Source of the DNA: Komagataella phaffii GS115
Lineage: Eukaryota > Ascomycota > Pichiomycetes > Pichiales > Pichiaceae
Direction: 5' to 3'
DNA: 64,000 nucleotides
NCBI RefSeq assembly: GCF_000027005.1
Contig: NC_012966.1
Coordinates: forward strand, 62,001-126,000
Each line of letters starts with the position of its first letter. Position 1 is the stretch's first letter. The position numbers and the translations under genes were made by a program. The notes under the pieces were generated by a model. It was not told where the DNA came from. It saw nothing but the letters and a program-made list of their open reading frames with translations, and searched no databases. This document shows positions 1 through 9,513 of the stretch, piece after piece.

Positions 1-37
1 TGTGGGTGGGTGTTGGTAAGTCGACCATTCCTTGCAT

Positions 38-1753
38 ATGGAAGACCGCCATTTGAAGCAGAGACGGAAAAAATCTAGAACTCCATTACCTGCCGTTGAC
101 GTTGATGACTACTTCATAGAGAGCCAAGAAAAACCCTCTTGTGTCCTCGCTGGGGCTGCAGAGGCAGAAGGTGGGAAGAGCAAAAAGAGGAAGACCCTGG
201 AACTGGACAAAGAGCTAGATGCCTGGGCATTGATCGATGAATTGGAGACGGTCCAGGAGTCCCAGGGATCCCAGAGAGCAACGCTGTTTAGCAACGATGC
301 AAATTATATTGACGAGCCATCTTTCATCACTTCAGACGACGATGAGCCTATTGATTTGGCTAATTTGAATGAATCTTTCAATGAAGCTTTTGAATCTGCC
401 CAACAGAAATCAATAAAAGGAAACGAGCAATCAATGCATAGTCATGTCAAATATCAAGAATCTTTAAAAACGTATTCATCTACGCGGTCATTTTTGGAGA
501 ATGACGAGAATGAACCAAATGAAATACACCAGCACACATCTGAAGCAGGTCGCAAGGACACTATACAAGATATCAATGACCTAAGAAATTTAGGAGTCAC
601 AAACAAAATAAAGGACGAGTATCAATTCATGTTGGAATCTTTCGAAACCGCAGATGAGTCTCTTATGCAAGTGACATTGTTTGATTTGCTACAAAAGTTG
701 CAAAGTGATCGGAAAATGTTGAGTTACTTCCATCATATGGGATTCCCCAAACCTCTGCTGGAGAGTGCTCACTTAAAGAATGATCTCGTATCGAAATTGA
801 TTTTTGTGAGCATAATAATTTTTATGTCCAGTCAAGATCTGAGTATGACCTCAATACTAAACTCAGTTTCCAATATAAATGACTTTTTGATTTTCTCTAA
901 TGCTTATAGATGGCCTGATAAATGCTCTAGGATGAAGAAAAAGCTGGTTCTTGATTTTCAAAAGATTCTCCACAAGTTGATTGGAGATTCCTCGCTTACG
1001 ACAATCACTCTTCACCTTCTATTGTCATTGGCAAAAACCAACTCTTTGTGTTTATTGGAGCGGGAATCTATTCTCCAATTAGATCAAATAATATTGCATT
1101 CAATCAAGGAGCGGGAATTTGAACTTCTTAATTTGGAAGCAACCATTTTGGAATCTCTAATCACCAACTCAGTTTCTACGATAACGTTATTTACCAGCAT
1201 TGAATCTTTAGTGGAACTATTGTTTTCAAACAAGCCACACCATGAACTCTCTAAACAATCCAAGGCACTGTTTAGCTCAATAACTGCAATTGGAGTCATT
1301 TACACGAAATCAATGACCGAAGATGATAAACTATACAACACTTTTCTATGTTCTAAAGCAGTTTTATCTTTGCTTTCCACGGTACGTTCCTCACACATTT
1401 TAAGCAATCCCAACTCTGTTCAATCCAAAGATGTCCAATTATACACTTGGGGATGTTTTAGTCTGGGCTGGTTATTGAATATTTCAAAATTTCCCCGTTG
1501 CTTCAAATGCATAGACCAATACTCAGTATCAGTCATCAATTCAGTGCTAGAGTCCATGAATAGTTCAGTTGATTTAAATACTGGATATTTTAGCATGTTT
1601 GTTGGGAGGCTATACCAAGCAGATGTGTTGGTGTACAACCGAGACTCTCCAATATTATACAACCTTCGGACTTTCAAGAAACTAATTACAGTAAACACTT
1701 TAAATGCGCAGGCCGACTTGATCATCAAAGATCTTGAAAGGAGGAATTATTAA
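38..1753 (+). CDS. RAD61: Cohesin release factor, Rad61/Wpl1 (WAPL domain)
   Basis: Predicted 571-residue protein; the first ATG in frame is at 38, and a TTG two codons upstream is not needed. The N-terminal ~200 residues are polar and acidic with a basic patch (KQRRKKSR, KSKKRK) resembling a nuclear signal. From about residue 205 it becomes helical and resembles the WAPL domain: a leucine-rich block (SLMQVTLFDLLQKLQSD) followed by HHMGFPKPLLES and, near the C terminus, WGCFSLGWLLNIS. WAPL proteins bind Pds5 and Scc3 and open the cohesin ring at the Smc3-kleisin gate. The assignment rests on pattern recall, since WAPL proteins diverge quickly in yeasts; a generic helical-repeat protein is the alternative. 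It converges on DBP7, with 40 bp between the stops. Confidence 0.6.
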   Translation: MEDRHLKQRRKKSRTPLPAVDVDDYFIESQEKPSCVLAGAAEAEGGKSKKRKTLELDKELDAWALIDELETVQESQGSQRATLFSNDANYIDEPSFITSDDDEPIDLANLNESFNEAFESAQQKSIKGNEQSMHSHVKYQESLKTYSSTRSFLENDENEPNEIHQHTSEAGRKDTIQDINDLRNLGVTNKIKDEYQFMLESFETADESLMQVTLFDLLQKLQSDRKMLSYFHHMGFPKPLLESAHLKNDLVSKLIFVSIIIFMSSQDLSMTSILNSVSNINDFLIFSNAYRWPDKCSRMKKKLVLDFQKILHKLIGDSSLTTITLHLLLSLAKTNSLCLLERESILQLDQIILHSIKEREFELLNLEATILESLITNSVSTITLFTSIESLVELLFSNKPHHELSKQSKALFSSITAIGVIYTKSMTEDDKLYNTFLCSKAVLSLLSTVRSSHILSNPNSVQSKDVQLYTWGCFSLGWLLNISKFPRCFKCIDQYSVSVINSVLESMNSSVDLNTGYFSMFVGRLYQADVLVYNRDSPILYNLRTFKKLITVNTLNAQADLIIKDLERRNY

Positions 1754-1793
1754 TTAATTATGTTTGTCATTATGTAACTATCAACTCACAATT

Positions 1794-3884
1794 CTAGTAG
1801 TTAAACTCATTACTTGTTTCCTGTACAGCCAAAGTAGCCATTCGCAACAGCTTCTTCTTGGAATTTTCTTTGTTCTTTTTAGTCGCTTTAGGTCCACTCC
1901 CCACTCCTAGCGTTTTGGGAGTTTCTCTCAAACCAAAACTCTTGGCCAAGTGACCCAAGTGTAGAGTCTTTACATTGAATGTGTCTCTTTCGGACGATAA
2001 ATGAGTTGCATATGCCCTAATGTGAGATGTAAATGCTTGAGCTGCTGCGCTATGAGCACCAGGATCCTCCAACAGCCATCTTTCAACATCAAGATGCCAT
2101 GTAGTGGCATCAACCTCCCAAGTTTTACCAAATGAGGTCTTCAGCAGATCACTGAAAGATACGTAATCTAATCCCGCCTTCTTGTGGTAAATTTCAATCT
2201 TTCCCGTATACGTTTCTTCAATTCCAGGAAACAGGAACAACACAGAGGTACCACCTTTACCAGCTCTTGCAGTTCTACCAACACGATGCAAATGATCCTC
2301 AACTGCGAATGGCGGATCATACTCTATCACATCAGAAATGTAAGGAAGATCCAGACCTCTAGAGGCAACATCTGTGCAGAAAAGAATAGTGTGCCTCGAT
2401 TCTGGAGTGCTTGAAAACATATCAAGAGTGCTAGTTCGAACTTGTTGAGTGAGTGAACCATGCAACTTAAATGCAACAACGTTGTCACCTAAAATGGGAA
2501 CTGTGAGGATAGTTGAAGATTCATCAGCCCTTTCGTCACTTATTTCAACCCCCGTTTCCTTGAGAACCTTCTTACTGTTGATCTTTCTACCTTTCCTGGT
2601 GAAAGTACTGAAATGGAAATCTACAGAGTCAGAACAGGACAAAAACAGCATCGTCCTGGATCCTCCAGGCTTGGAAGTAATCTTCTTCAACAGAGAATGT
2701 AAAGTAACCAGTCTTAACTTGGGAGGCACAATTAAAATCTGTTGGATTAACTGATCAGGAGCCTGAATATTGTTTTCTTCGTCAAATATAACGTCCTGAT
2801 CAGGAACGGAGTTTGTGGTGACCAATTCAGCATCTTTCAGGGAGATTTCTCCCAGTTTTGACACACCCCCTTTCATAGTTGCGGAACAAAGAACATTAAT
2901 TCTGGTACTGGGCAAATTAGAATACTTTCGGTTTGCAATTGTTGATCGCTCCCCTAGCAGTTTCAGTATTTTATCGAGCGTCTCCTCAAAACCCAACTCC
3001 ATCAGCTTGTCACCCTCATCCATGATCAAGTAACTAACACTACTCAAATCCAGCGTTTCTGTGTTCTCCATGTGGTCAAGGAGTCGTCCAGGGGTCCCCA
3101 CTAATATATTGACACCTTTTCTAAGTCTGGCCTTTTCTGATTTCTTTTTCTCTCCTCCAATCACAATTCCAGGAACGATTCTATGACAGCATCGAGTCAG
3201 AGTTTCTAGAACCGAGTATATTTGAGTAGCCAGCTCTCTCGTAGGCGTCAATATGATAGCAAATAAACCCGAATCTCTCTTCAAGTCCTCAATTTCCATA
3301 AGTTTTTGAACAATTGGAATACAAAATGCTAGAGTCTTACCCGAACCAGTTTGAGCTTGGACGAACAGATCTCTTTCTCTGGTCAGTAATCTTGGAATGA
3401 CACTTCTTTGAATCTTCGTTGGGTGCTGAAATTTGATGTGCTCAGTGAGATGTTTGTAAAGTATATCATTGCAGCCCAATCCATCAAAAGTAGTAGCATC
3501 TGACAAGGGAGCATTGGAAGGATCTTGAACAACGGCCTCTTCCTTCGTCTCATGCTCCTGTACTTCAGGATTTGAAGTGAATAGAGATGAGACAAAAGTG
3601 TCATTTTTTCCTCCTCCTGGTCCAGTACCCTCTGCAAATCGCGTCCTCTTACTCGAGTAGGTTCCTGGTGGCGCCTTCTCTTTGTTCTCAGTTCCATCCT
3701 CAGAAGCTCTACTCTTTCTCTTTCCCCATTTCTGAAAGCCCATTTTGGTCATATTACCATCTACAGAGCCATCTTTGTTAATGCCGAAATTTCCTCCTCT
3801 ATACTTCACTGCCCTAGGTTGTTTCCTCACTCTGGAGCTATCAGGAGCCACAAAGTTGACCATTAGCCCATCATCGTCAGACAT
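1794..3884 (-). CDS. DBP7: ATP-dependent RNA helicase Dbp7
   Basis: A 696-residue DEAD-box helicase acting in the nucleolus on early 60S ribosomal particles. Motif I (AQTGSGKT) is at about residues 177-184. PTREL, GTPGR, the Dbp7-type motif II DEGD (instead of DEAD), SAT and the motif VI stretch HRVGRTARAG follow in order. The first ~100 residues are basic and low in complexity, and the C terminus ends in a Lys-rich tail, as is usual for Dbp7. The frame stays open upstream to 4181, but the Met at 3884 (MSDDDGLMVNF) is chosen: the extension is not helicase-like and would overlap the divergent RPC37 coding region. Length agrees with yeast Dbp7 (about 740 residues). Confidence 0.93.
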   Translation of the reverse strand: MSDDDGLMVNFVAPDSSRVRKQPRAVKYRGGNFGINKDGSVDGNMTKMGFQKWGKRKSRASEDGTENKEKAPPGTYSSKRTRFAEGTGPGGGKNDTFVSSLFTSNPEVQEHETKEEAVVQDPSNAPLSDATTFDGLGCNDILYKHLTEHIKFQHPTKIQRSVIPRLLTRERDLFVQAQTGSGKTLAFCIPIVQKLMEIEDLKRDSGLFAIILTPTRELATQIYSVLETLTRCCHRIVPGIVIGGEKKKSEKARLRKGVNILVGTPGRLLDHMENTETLDLSSVSYLIMDEGDKLMELGFEETLDKILKLLGERSTIANRKYSNLPSTRINVLCSATMKGGVSKLGEISLKDAELVTTNSVPDQDVIFDEENNIQAPDQLIQQILIVPPKLRLVTLHSLLKKITSKPGGSRTMLFLSCSDSVDFHFSTFTRKGRKINSKKVLKETGVEISDERADESSTILTVPILGDNVVAFKLHGSLTQQVRTSTLDMFSSTPESRHTILFCTDVASRGLDLPYISDVIEYDPPFAVEDHLHRVGRTARAGKGGTSVLFLFPGIEETYTGKIEIYHKKAGLDYVSFSDLLKTSFGKTWEVDATTWHLDVERWLLEDPGAHSAAAQAFTSHIRAYATHLSSERDTFNVKTLHLGHLAKSFGLRETPKTLGVGSGPKATKKNKENSKKKLLRMATLAVQETSNEFNY

Positions 3885-4038
3885 TTGTTGAAGATAAAGA
3901 TGCAGATGCAAGATGGAAAACTGTTCCAAATTTTTTTTATGATAGTATTTTTGGTTCGCGCATTGATCTATGGTATTTTTTTCTTCATGTAGGCTCAGCC
4001 CTCTATAACTCAAGTGGTCCCTCATATTTTCGCAGATA

Positions 4039-4815
4039 ATGAGTCTCTTTGTACCAGAAGACGATGAAACGCAACTAGACACCATGGATTTAGATGTCTC
4101 CAAGGAAAATTTGGACGGAGACAGCTCAAAAGCGGACATGAATAGTGACGAAGAAGATCCAGTAATCAATGAAGTTCCCATTCATATCAATAGTAGACTG
4201 AGGGAAGAACTGGTAATCCTACAGTATACCAATAGGTTTAAACAGAGAGAGCAACCGAATATATCACAGGTAAGATTCAAACCCCAAGCCGGAGTTCTTG
4301 AGTTAAATGTGCCACTGGAAAAATCAAAATACTTCAGTCCTGAAAAGTCTGCTGAATGGGACAACATAGATAAACAGATATTGCGAGGAGTATTGAACGA
4401 GTCATCTACGTATTATGCGGGCGTGGTGAAAAATGGAGCTATACATCTAAATCCTATACAGAAGAATGCACAGGTACGACCGTACTTTGAATACATGGAC
4501 CAACGAAAGTCAGAAAAGCAGAACCAGTTTCACCAGCAGCTCAAGATAGCGAACGAAACGACTGATGCATCGAAGAAGGAGGTCCGTGTCGTACAGATGT
4601 CCATGAAAACTACAGTAGACAGTCAACCAAGGTTGGGAGGAGCGCTTCAATCTAACAAGAGTGAATCTGAAGAGGCATGGGTCGATTACGCTTGGTTAGG
4701 ATCATCCAAGGAGCAATTGCAGCTAGCTAACAAAGATGACACTCTGTTACAATCTAATATGACAAGGGATGAGTATATGGGAGAGTTATTTAAAGAAACT
4801 AGGGTAGATCTTTAA
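4039..4815 (+). CDS. RPC37: RNA polymerase III subunit C37
   Basis: A 258-residue protein of the Rpc37/RPC5 family. With Rpc53 it forms the TFIIF-like subcomplex of RNA polymerase III, needed for termination and reinitiation on tRNA and 5S genes. The N terminus is acidic. The conserved core begins near DPVINEVPIHINSRL and continues through LVILQYTNRFKQ and the region rich in Pro, Tyr and Asn around residues 125-160, which forms the dimerisation fold. It is divergent from DBP7, with 154 bp between the start codons, so the two probably share a promoter. Its TAA stop overlaps the GCN3 stop on the other strand. Confidence 0.85.
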   Translation: MSLFVPEDDETQLDTMDLDVSKENLDGDSSKADMNSDEEDPVINEVPIHINSRLREELVILQYTNRFKQREQPNISQVRFKPQAGVLELNVPLEKSKYFSPEKSAEWDNIDKQILRGVLNESSTYYAGVVKNGAIHLNPIQKNAQVRPYFEYMDQRKSEKQNQFHQQLKIANETTDASKKEVRVVQMSMKTTVDSQPRLGGALQSNKSESEEAWVDYAWLGSSKEQLQLANKDDTLLQSNMTRDEYMGELFKETRVDL

Positions 4816-5773
4816 TCATACCACATTTTAATAAGTTCCTCGGAAACAGCACTTGGTGTTAGGACACCCAAATCCGTGATTAAAGCGGTAATGTATTCAT
4901 GAGGAGTAAATTCCAAGTGTCTCGTTTCGATAGGTTTATCTTCAGTGCTGAACTCCAACTTCTTCTTAATAGATAAGTCATCTGGGCCGAGTGGGAACAT
5001 TCTAACAAACTTGTGAGATTCAGCAACAACATAGAACCGTTTGTTGGCGTTCTTTGCTAAAACACCCATTTGATAACTTCCAATATGATTAATAATTCCT
5101 CCGCTTTCTGCTACTCCCTCTGCCCCCACAAATACTTTATCTACCTTATGCATGAAAAATCCTACCTCACTATCGTAGATCATAGCCACAGGTATACCTG
5201 CTTGGCGGAGCAAATATGCCATAGTGTCAGATTTTGCGGTTTCCGTAGGCCTTGCTTCTGTGCATATAACTCTGAATCTTATGTGTTTCTGGAATGCTCT
5301 TATCAGTAAATTGCAAACTACTCGGGAGTACGAGTGTACCAGGACAATGTCGTCATCCTTTATAAATGGTAAACCAATTTCAGCAATCTTATTTCTGGAT
5401 TCCTTAGCTCTCTGGATAAATAACTGGCCATTCTCAACCAAATTCGTCCTACAAGATTCCCAATCTGAGTACAAATGGGTATTTCTCAATACGAATCTCA
5501 TAAACAGATCACAACCAGCACTTAAAGAAATAGCGTTTGGAACGGAGGTTTTCAGCTCGCTGATGGCACCTGATAGTAGCGTAATGAGCTCCGCACTAGT
5601 GGAAGGTTGTTTTATCTTAAGAAGAGTGACCAGTGATTCAATGGCGGCGATTGGCATCGTGATATCGGGATCATCTTCCAGAAAACGAAGATACGTCGCT
5701 GTGATGTCAAATTCTTCTAAAGGTTAGTGGGCACTTAAAGATTACTAAGGGTAGGTGACTTACCAGAACTCAT
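4812..5773 (-). CDS. GCN3: eIF2B alpha subunit Gcn3 (one intron)
   Basis: Regulatory alpha subunit of the eIF2B guanine-nucleotide exchange factor, which senses eIF2-alpha phosphorylation in general amino-acid control. Exon 1 is 5764-5773 and exon 2 is 4812-5716, giving 304 residues (yeast Gcn3 has 305). Without the intron the longest frame would start at MPIAAIES and lack about 23 residues. The spliced N terminus (MSSEEFDITATYLRFLEDD) matches the family start. Conserved stretches include AGCDLFMRFVLRN, SRNKIAEIG, FVGAEGVAESGGIIN and the C-terminal LGVLTPSAVSEELIKMWYD. Coding sequence overlaps convergent RPC37 by 4 nt. Confidence 0.95.
5717..5763 (-). other. GCN3 intron (47 nt)
   Basis: On the minus strand the donor is GTAAGT, the branch site is CACTAAC, and the acceptor TTTAG lies only 7 nt beyond the branch adenosine. 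Removing it joins ATGAGTTCTG to AAGAATTTGAC in frame and restores the conserved Gcn3 N terminus. Confidence 0.9.
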
Positions 5774-6059
5774 TCTTGATGGAAAGAATAATTTTTGTAA
5801 CGACTGAAATAAAAGTGAAGAAAATCGAGGTATTAGACCAGTCGCTCAAGGACAGTCAAGAACACCTGAACAGGTAGTAGTAACGGGAGATCTGGGGAAT
5901 ACTCAGGTAAAAGATTACTTTTGGGCTACATAAAGCATTCGTCAATTTTTCTTTCGTTTTCAAGTTTGCTTGTCATTCATCATAGCCTGAATTTTTTTCC
6001 TTCACCAGAACCCTCACCTGAAAATTTCAGTCTTGTACTTAACATCCGTGGATCTCAAC

Positions 6060-8519
6060 ATGAATTTCCAAATTGCTAGGTTTGGGTCACGTTTGTTCGG
6101 CACAGGTCTGGACAAGATTCGAAACATAGGAATCATAGCTCATATCGATGCGGGGAAAACTACCACGACTGAAAGGATGCTGTATTACAGCGGGTCCATC
6201 TCCAAACTTGGTGATGTAGACCAAGGAGACACAGTTACCGACTATCTGGAAACAGAAAGAAACAGAGGCATTACTATTCAATCCGCTGCAGTTACGATTC
6301 CCTGGAACAAGTACAAAATTAATCTTATTGATACTCCTGGTCATTCTGATTTCACTTTTGAGGTTATACGATCGCTTCGAGTTTTAGACGGAGTTGTGAC
6401 CATTTTAGATGCTGTAGCAGGAGTAGAGGCTCAAACTGAAAAGGTGTGGAAGCAAGCAAAGGATATGAATATCCCTTCCATAGTTTATATTAACAAAATG
6501 GACAGAGACGGTGCAAATTTTAACATGACTGTGCGTCAAATAGTATCCAAACTGGCAACTAGGGTTGTGCTGTGCAACATACCGTACTTTGTGAATGACC
6601 TGAAAACCCAAAGCCATCGATTTGTCGGAGTAGTGGATATTTTTGAGGGCACCTTGCTCAAATATCACGAGAACGACGATGGAAACGACGTCCAGGTAAT
6701 ACCGTTAAATGAACTATCAGAATTCAAGGACTCTGAGCAAGTGAATCAAGATGTAATGAAACTTAGAGAAGCTGCTATAGAGACTCTAGGCGAGTTTGAT
6801 GACCGAATTGTCGATTCTTACTTAGAAACGGAAGACTATATGAAAGTCCCTACTTACATTCTACACGAAGCGTTAGCTAAAGCAACAATTTCACAGGATG
6901 TGGTTCCCATATTCTGTGGATCATCCTTCAAGAATATTGGCGTTCAGCCCCTTATGGATGGTGTATCACTCTACTTGCCCAATCCTGGTGAAGCTCAAAA
7001 ACCCTCGGTCTATTCACCAGTCGCATCCGTTCCTGTCAAAATTGACCCCAAATCTGGTTGTCTGATCAACAATAACAAGAATCTTTGTGTCGCCTTTGCT
7101 TTCAAAGTTATCACTCATCCTACAAGAGGACTTTTGACTTTTGTCAGAGTTTACTCAGGAATTTTGAAATCTAACAGCAAAGTTATAAATACTCAGACCG
7201 GGGACAAGTTCAACATTGGAAAGTTGATGGTAATGCATGGTGATAAGCCCCATGATGTGGACCAGCTTGGCGTGGGAAACATTGGAGTTATTTCAATCAA
7301 CGTTGAAAATAAAAGAATTTCCACTGGTGACACCTTAGTTTGTCATACACTTAAAAAGTCTGCGGATGGGCTTCATAAGAATGAAAAACGTTTGAAGTTA
7401 TTACCCATTGAGGTGCCTCCTCCCATGTTTTCGGTTTCTTTACAACCAATGACAGCAGGAGACCGAAGAGGCTTGGATCAATCACTGAACACTCTGCTAA
7501 TGGAAGATCCCAGTCTTCATGTCCATGTGGACGAAGATTCTGGTCAGACAATTCTTTCCGGAATGGGAGAACTTCACTTAGATATTGCTACCACCAGGCT
7601 CAGAGATGACTTGGGTGCCCGAATGGAAATAGGTAAAGTCATGATCAATTACAAAGAAACTATCTTGAAACCCACTACTCCCGTGGCTAAAAGTATCGAA
7701 GACTCGGCTTTCAAGAAAGGCCACTTTGAGATTACCCTGTCATTAGATTCTTTTCAAGGAAAACCAGAAGACACTGGGCTAATCAGAAAAGATTCAGAGG
7801 GTGCGGTTTTGCTGAATGATAATAATTTGGTCATTTTTGAACAAGACTGTGAGCCTGACTTTATTCTTGAGAGGGTAAAGAGGGTCTCGAGGGGAGATCA
7901 AGACTGGGACCTTCCTATGACCATGGAGAATATTCAAAACACAATCCTTTCAAGTATTGCAGCTTCCTTACAAGTAGGTGGTCCAGTAGCTGGACTATCC
8001 ATGCATTCAATGATTGTTCGGGTCCATAAATGGGAAATTCCGCAAGATTTTGACAAAATCTCCAGTCTGGTAACCCTCATAAGACAAGCCATATCAACGT
8101 CTATTGGCCAACTTAGTGAAAAGCAAACGACTCTAATGGAGCCAATCATGGATGTCGCAGTGCATGTTGGGGACTCAGATCTGGGTACAGTCTCCCAAGA
8201 TCTTTCTACAGCGCGTGCCGCACAGGTTCATTCAATTGATGATGAACTCGATTCTACTAGTAGCGAGAAGTTATATTGGGCCAAGGATCTAGCTGAGAAC
8301 ATACCGCTGCCTCAAGATCCAGCAGATCTAGCTTCTGGGAGACACAGCTCCCCCATATCGGGCCGTAAAGTTGTCAAAGCTATTACCCCATTGAGAGAAA
8401 TGATGGGCTACCTTCCGAAGTTGAAAAGTCTCACTCGAGGCCATGGATCATATGACATGGTCTACTCAGGAATGCAAAGAGTTTCGCCTGAGCGTCTGAA
8501 GGTTATTTTGGACGAGTAA
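6060..8519 (+). CDS. MEF2: Mitochondrial elongation factor G-like GTPase Mef2
   Basis: An 819-residue mitochondrial EF-G paralogue of the Mef2/GFM2 class, which acts with recycling factor in splitting the mitoribosome rather than in translocation. The GTPase motifs are intact: AHIDAGKT (about 27-34), the switch region with RGITIQSAA, DTPGHSDF and NKMDRDGANF. Domain IV and C-terminal EF-G signatures follow (GELHLDIATTRL; PLREMMGYLPKLKSLTRG). A short N terminus with two Arg (MNFQIARFGSRLFG) could be the mitochondrial presequence. The ATG at 6060 is preferred; an upstream in-frame TTG at 6033 has no support. Length equals yeast Mef2. Assignment to Mef2 rather than Mef1 rests on overall similarity. 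Confidence 0.88.
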   Translation: MNFQIARFGSRLFGTGLDKIRNIGIIAHIDAGKTTTTERMLYYSGSISKLGDVDQGDTVTDYLETERNRGITIQSAAVTIPWNKYKINLIDTPGHSDFTFEVIRSLRVLDGVVTILDAVAGVEAQTEKVWKQAKDMNIPSIVYINKMDRDGANFNMTVRQIVSKLATRVVLCNIPYFVNDLKTQSHRFVGVVDIFEGTLLKYHENDDGNDVQVIPLNELSEFKDSEQVNQDVMKLREAAIETLGEFDDRIVDSYLETEDYMKVPTYILHEALAKATISQDVVPIFCGSSFKNIGVQPLMDGVSLYLPNPGEAQKPSVYSPVASVPVKIDPKSGCLINNNKNLCVAFAFKVITHPTRGLLTFVRVYSGILKSNSKVINTQTGDKFNIGKLMVMHGDKPHDVDQLGVGNIGVISINVENKRISTGDTLVCHTLKKSADGLHKNEKRLKLLPIEVPPPMFSVSLQPMTAGDRRGLDQSLNTLLMEDPSLHVHVDEDSGQTILSGMGELHLDIATTRLRDDLGARMEIGKVMINYKETILKPTTPVAKSIEDSAFKKGHFEITLSLDSFQGKPEDTGLIRKDSEGAVLLNDNNLVIFEQDCEPDFILERVKRVSRGDQDWDLPMTMENIQNTILSSIAASLQVGGPVAGLSMHSMIVRVHKWEIPQDFDKISSLVTLIRQAISTSIGQLSEKQTTLMEPIMDVAVHVGDSDLGTVSQDLSTARAAQVHSIDDELDSTSSEKLYWAKDLAENIPLPQDPADLASGRHSSPISGRKVVKAITPLREMMGYLPKLKSLTRGHGSYDMVYSGMQRVSPERLKVILDE

Positions 8520-8727
8520 GGGTGATCAATGAGTTCATAGAATGCATACAATGTACATATACTGTAAATAGCGGGATGCCAGTCCTGTAAATAGAAGATT
8601 AATCTTTTCGCGAATGGTAGATTCTCTGTCCGTCTAGCACCCTACCTCTTTTCCAACATGAGAGTACGCGTAAATATGAACGCGTTCCCATAACCTCATC
8701 TATCTATCACTAGCATATTTGCCCCCC

Positions 8728-9483
8728 ATGTCGTACCAACCATACAATAACTTTAATGACAATGCAGAAGGTGGCGGATTCACCACCTATAACAATAATG
8801 ACGGAGATGGCCAGGGTTCACAGGGAAAAACTCAACAGAGAAATACAATTAAGCCGGTTACAATCAAGCAGATCAATGACAGCAAGACTATAATCTCCGA
8901 TGGCGAATTTGTCGTGAATGGAGTCGAATTGAATATGGTTTCATTCGTAGGAATTATCAGGAATGTCAACGACAATACCTCTTCTTTGACTATAACGATA
9001 GAAGATGGTACTGGATCTCTGGATGTCAGAAAATGGGTGGACGAAGGCTCAGATCCATCCGAGAATAACTACCCTTTGGGACAATATGTATACGTCACAG
9101 GGTTGCTCAAAGAGTTTAACGAAAAAAAGTCACTTCAACAGGCCACTATCAATCCGATTGAAGATTATAACCAAGTTACTTACCACTACCTCTCGGCCAT
9201 CAAGGTTCATGTAGAGGCCAATCAACAGGGTTCTCATCAGCAAGGAAACTCTTTATTTGTATCTCAGAATGCAGACGACCATACAAACAGCAATGATCCT
9301 TCTGAGAAGGTCTACCGTTTCATTCACGATAACACGCCCTCTATGGTTGAAGGCGTCCCTATACAGTACATTGCACAGTCACTATCATTGACTGATAATG
9401 AAGTAATCAACTACTGCAACCAGCTTTCAGATGTTGGTAAGATTTACAATGGTAATGACGATAGCAGCTATCTTGCTGTCTAA
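8728..9483 (+). CDS. RFA2: Replication protein A 32-kDa subunit
   Basis: A 251-residue middle subunit of the single-stranded-DNA-binding RPA heterotrimer used in replication, repair and recombination. The glycine- and Ser/Asn-rich N terminus (MSYQPYNNFND, then GGGF) is the flexible, phosphorylated tail. The OB fold follows at about residues 40-150 (VTIKQIND, GIIRNVNDNTSSLTITIEDGTG, YVYVTGLLKEF). The C-terminal ~70 residues (SEKVYRFIHDNTP onward) form the winged helix that recruits partners. S. cerevisiae RFA2 has an intron next to the start; here the frame is continuous. It converges on IRC20, with 30 bp between the stops. Confidence 0.93.
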   Translation: MSYQPYNNFNDNAEGGGFTTYNNNDGDGQGSQGKTQQRNTIKPVTIKQINDSKTIISDGEFVVNGVELNMVSFVGIIRNVNDNTSSLTITIEDGTGSLDVRKWVDEGSDPSENNYPLGQYVYVTGLLKEFNEKKSLQQATINPIEDYNQVTYHYLSAIKVHVEANQQGSHQQGNSLFVSQNADDHTNSNDPSEKVYRFIHDNTPSMVEGVPIQYIAQSLSLTDNEVINYCNQLSDVGKIYNGNDDSSYLAV

Positions 9484-9513
9484 TCTATTGTATACATGAA
9501 AGTTTACAAAAGG

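Noticed and set aside
1..16. TG-rich start of the window, resembling a telomere repeat
   Set aside because: Only about 16 nt, directly followed by a real gene; no tandem unit is repeated, so chance is more likely.
3885..4181. Longer N terminus for DBP7
   Set aside because: The extra 99 residues are not helicase-like and would overlap the RPC37 coding region on the other strand.
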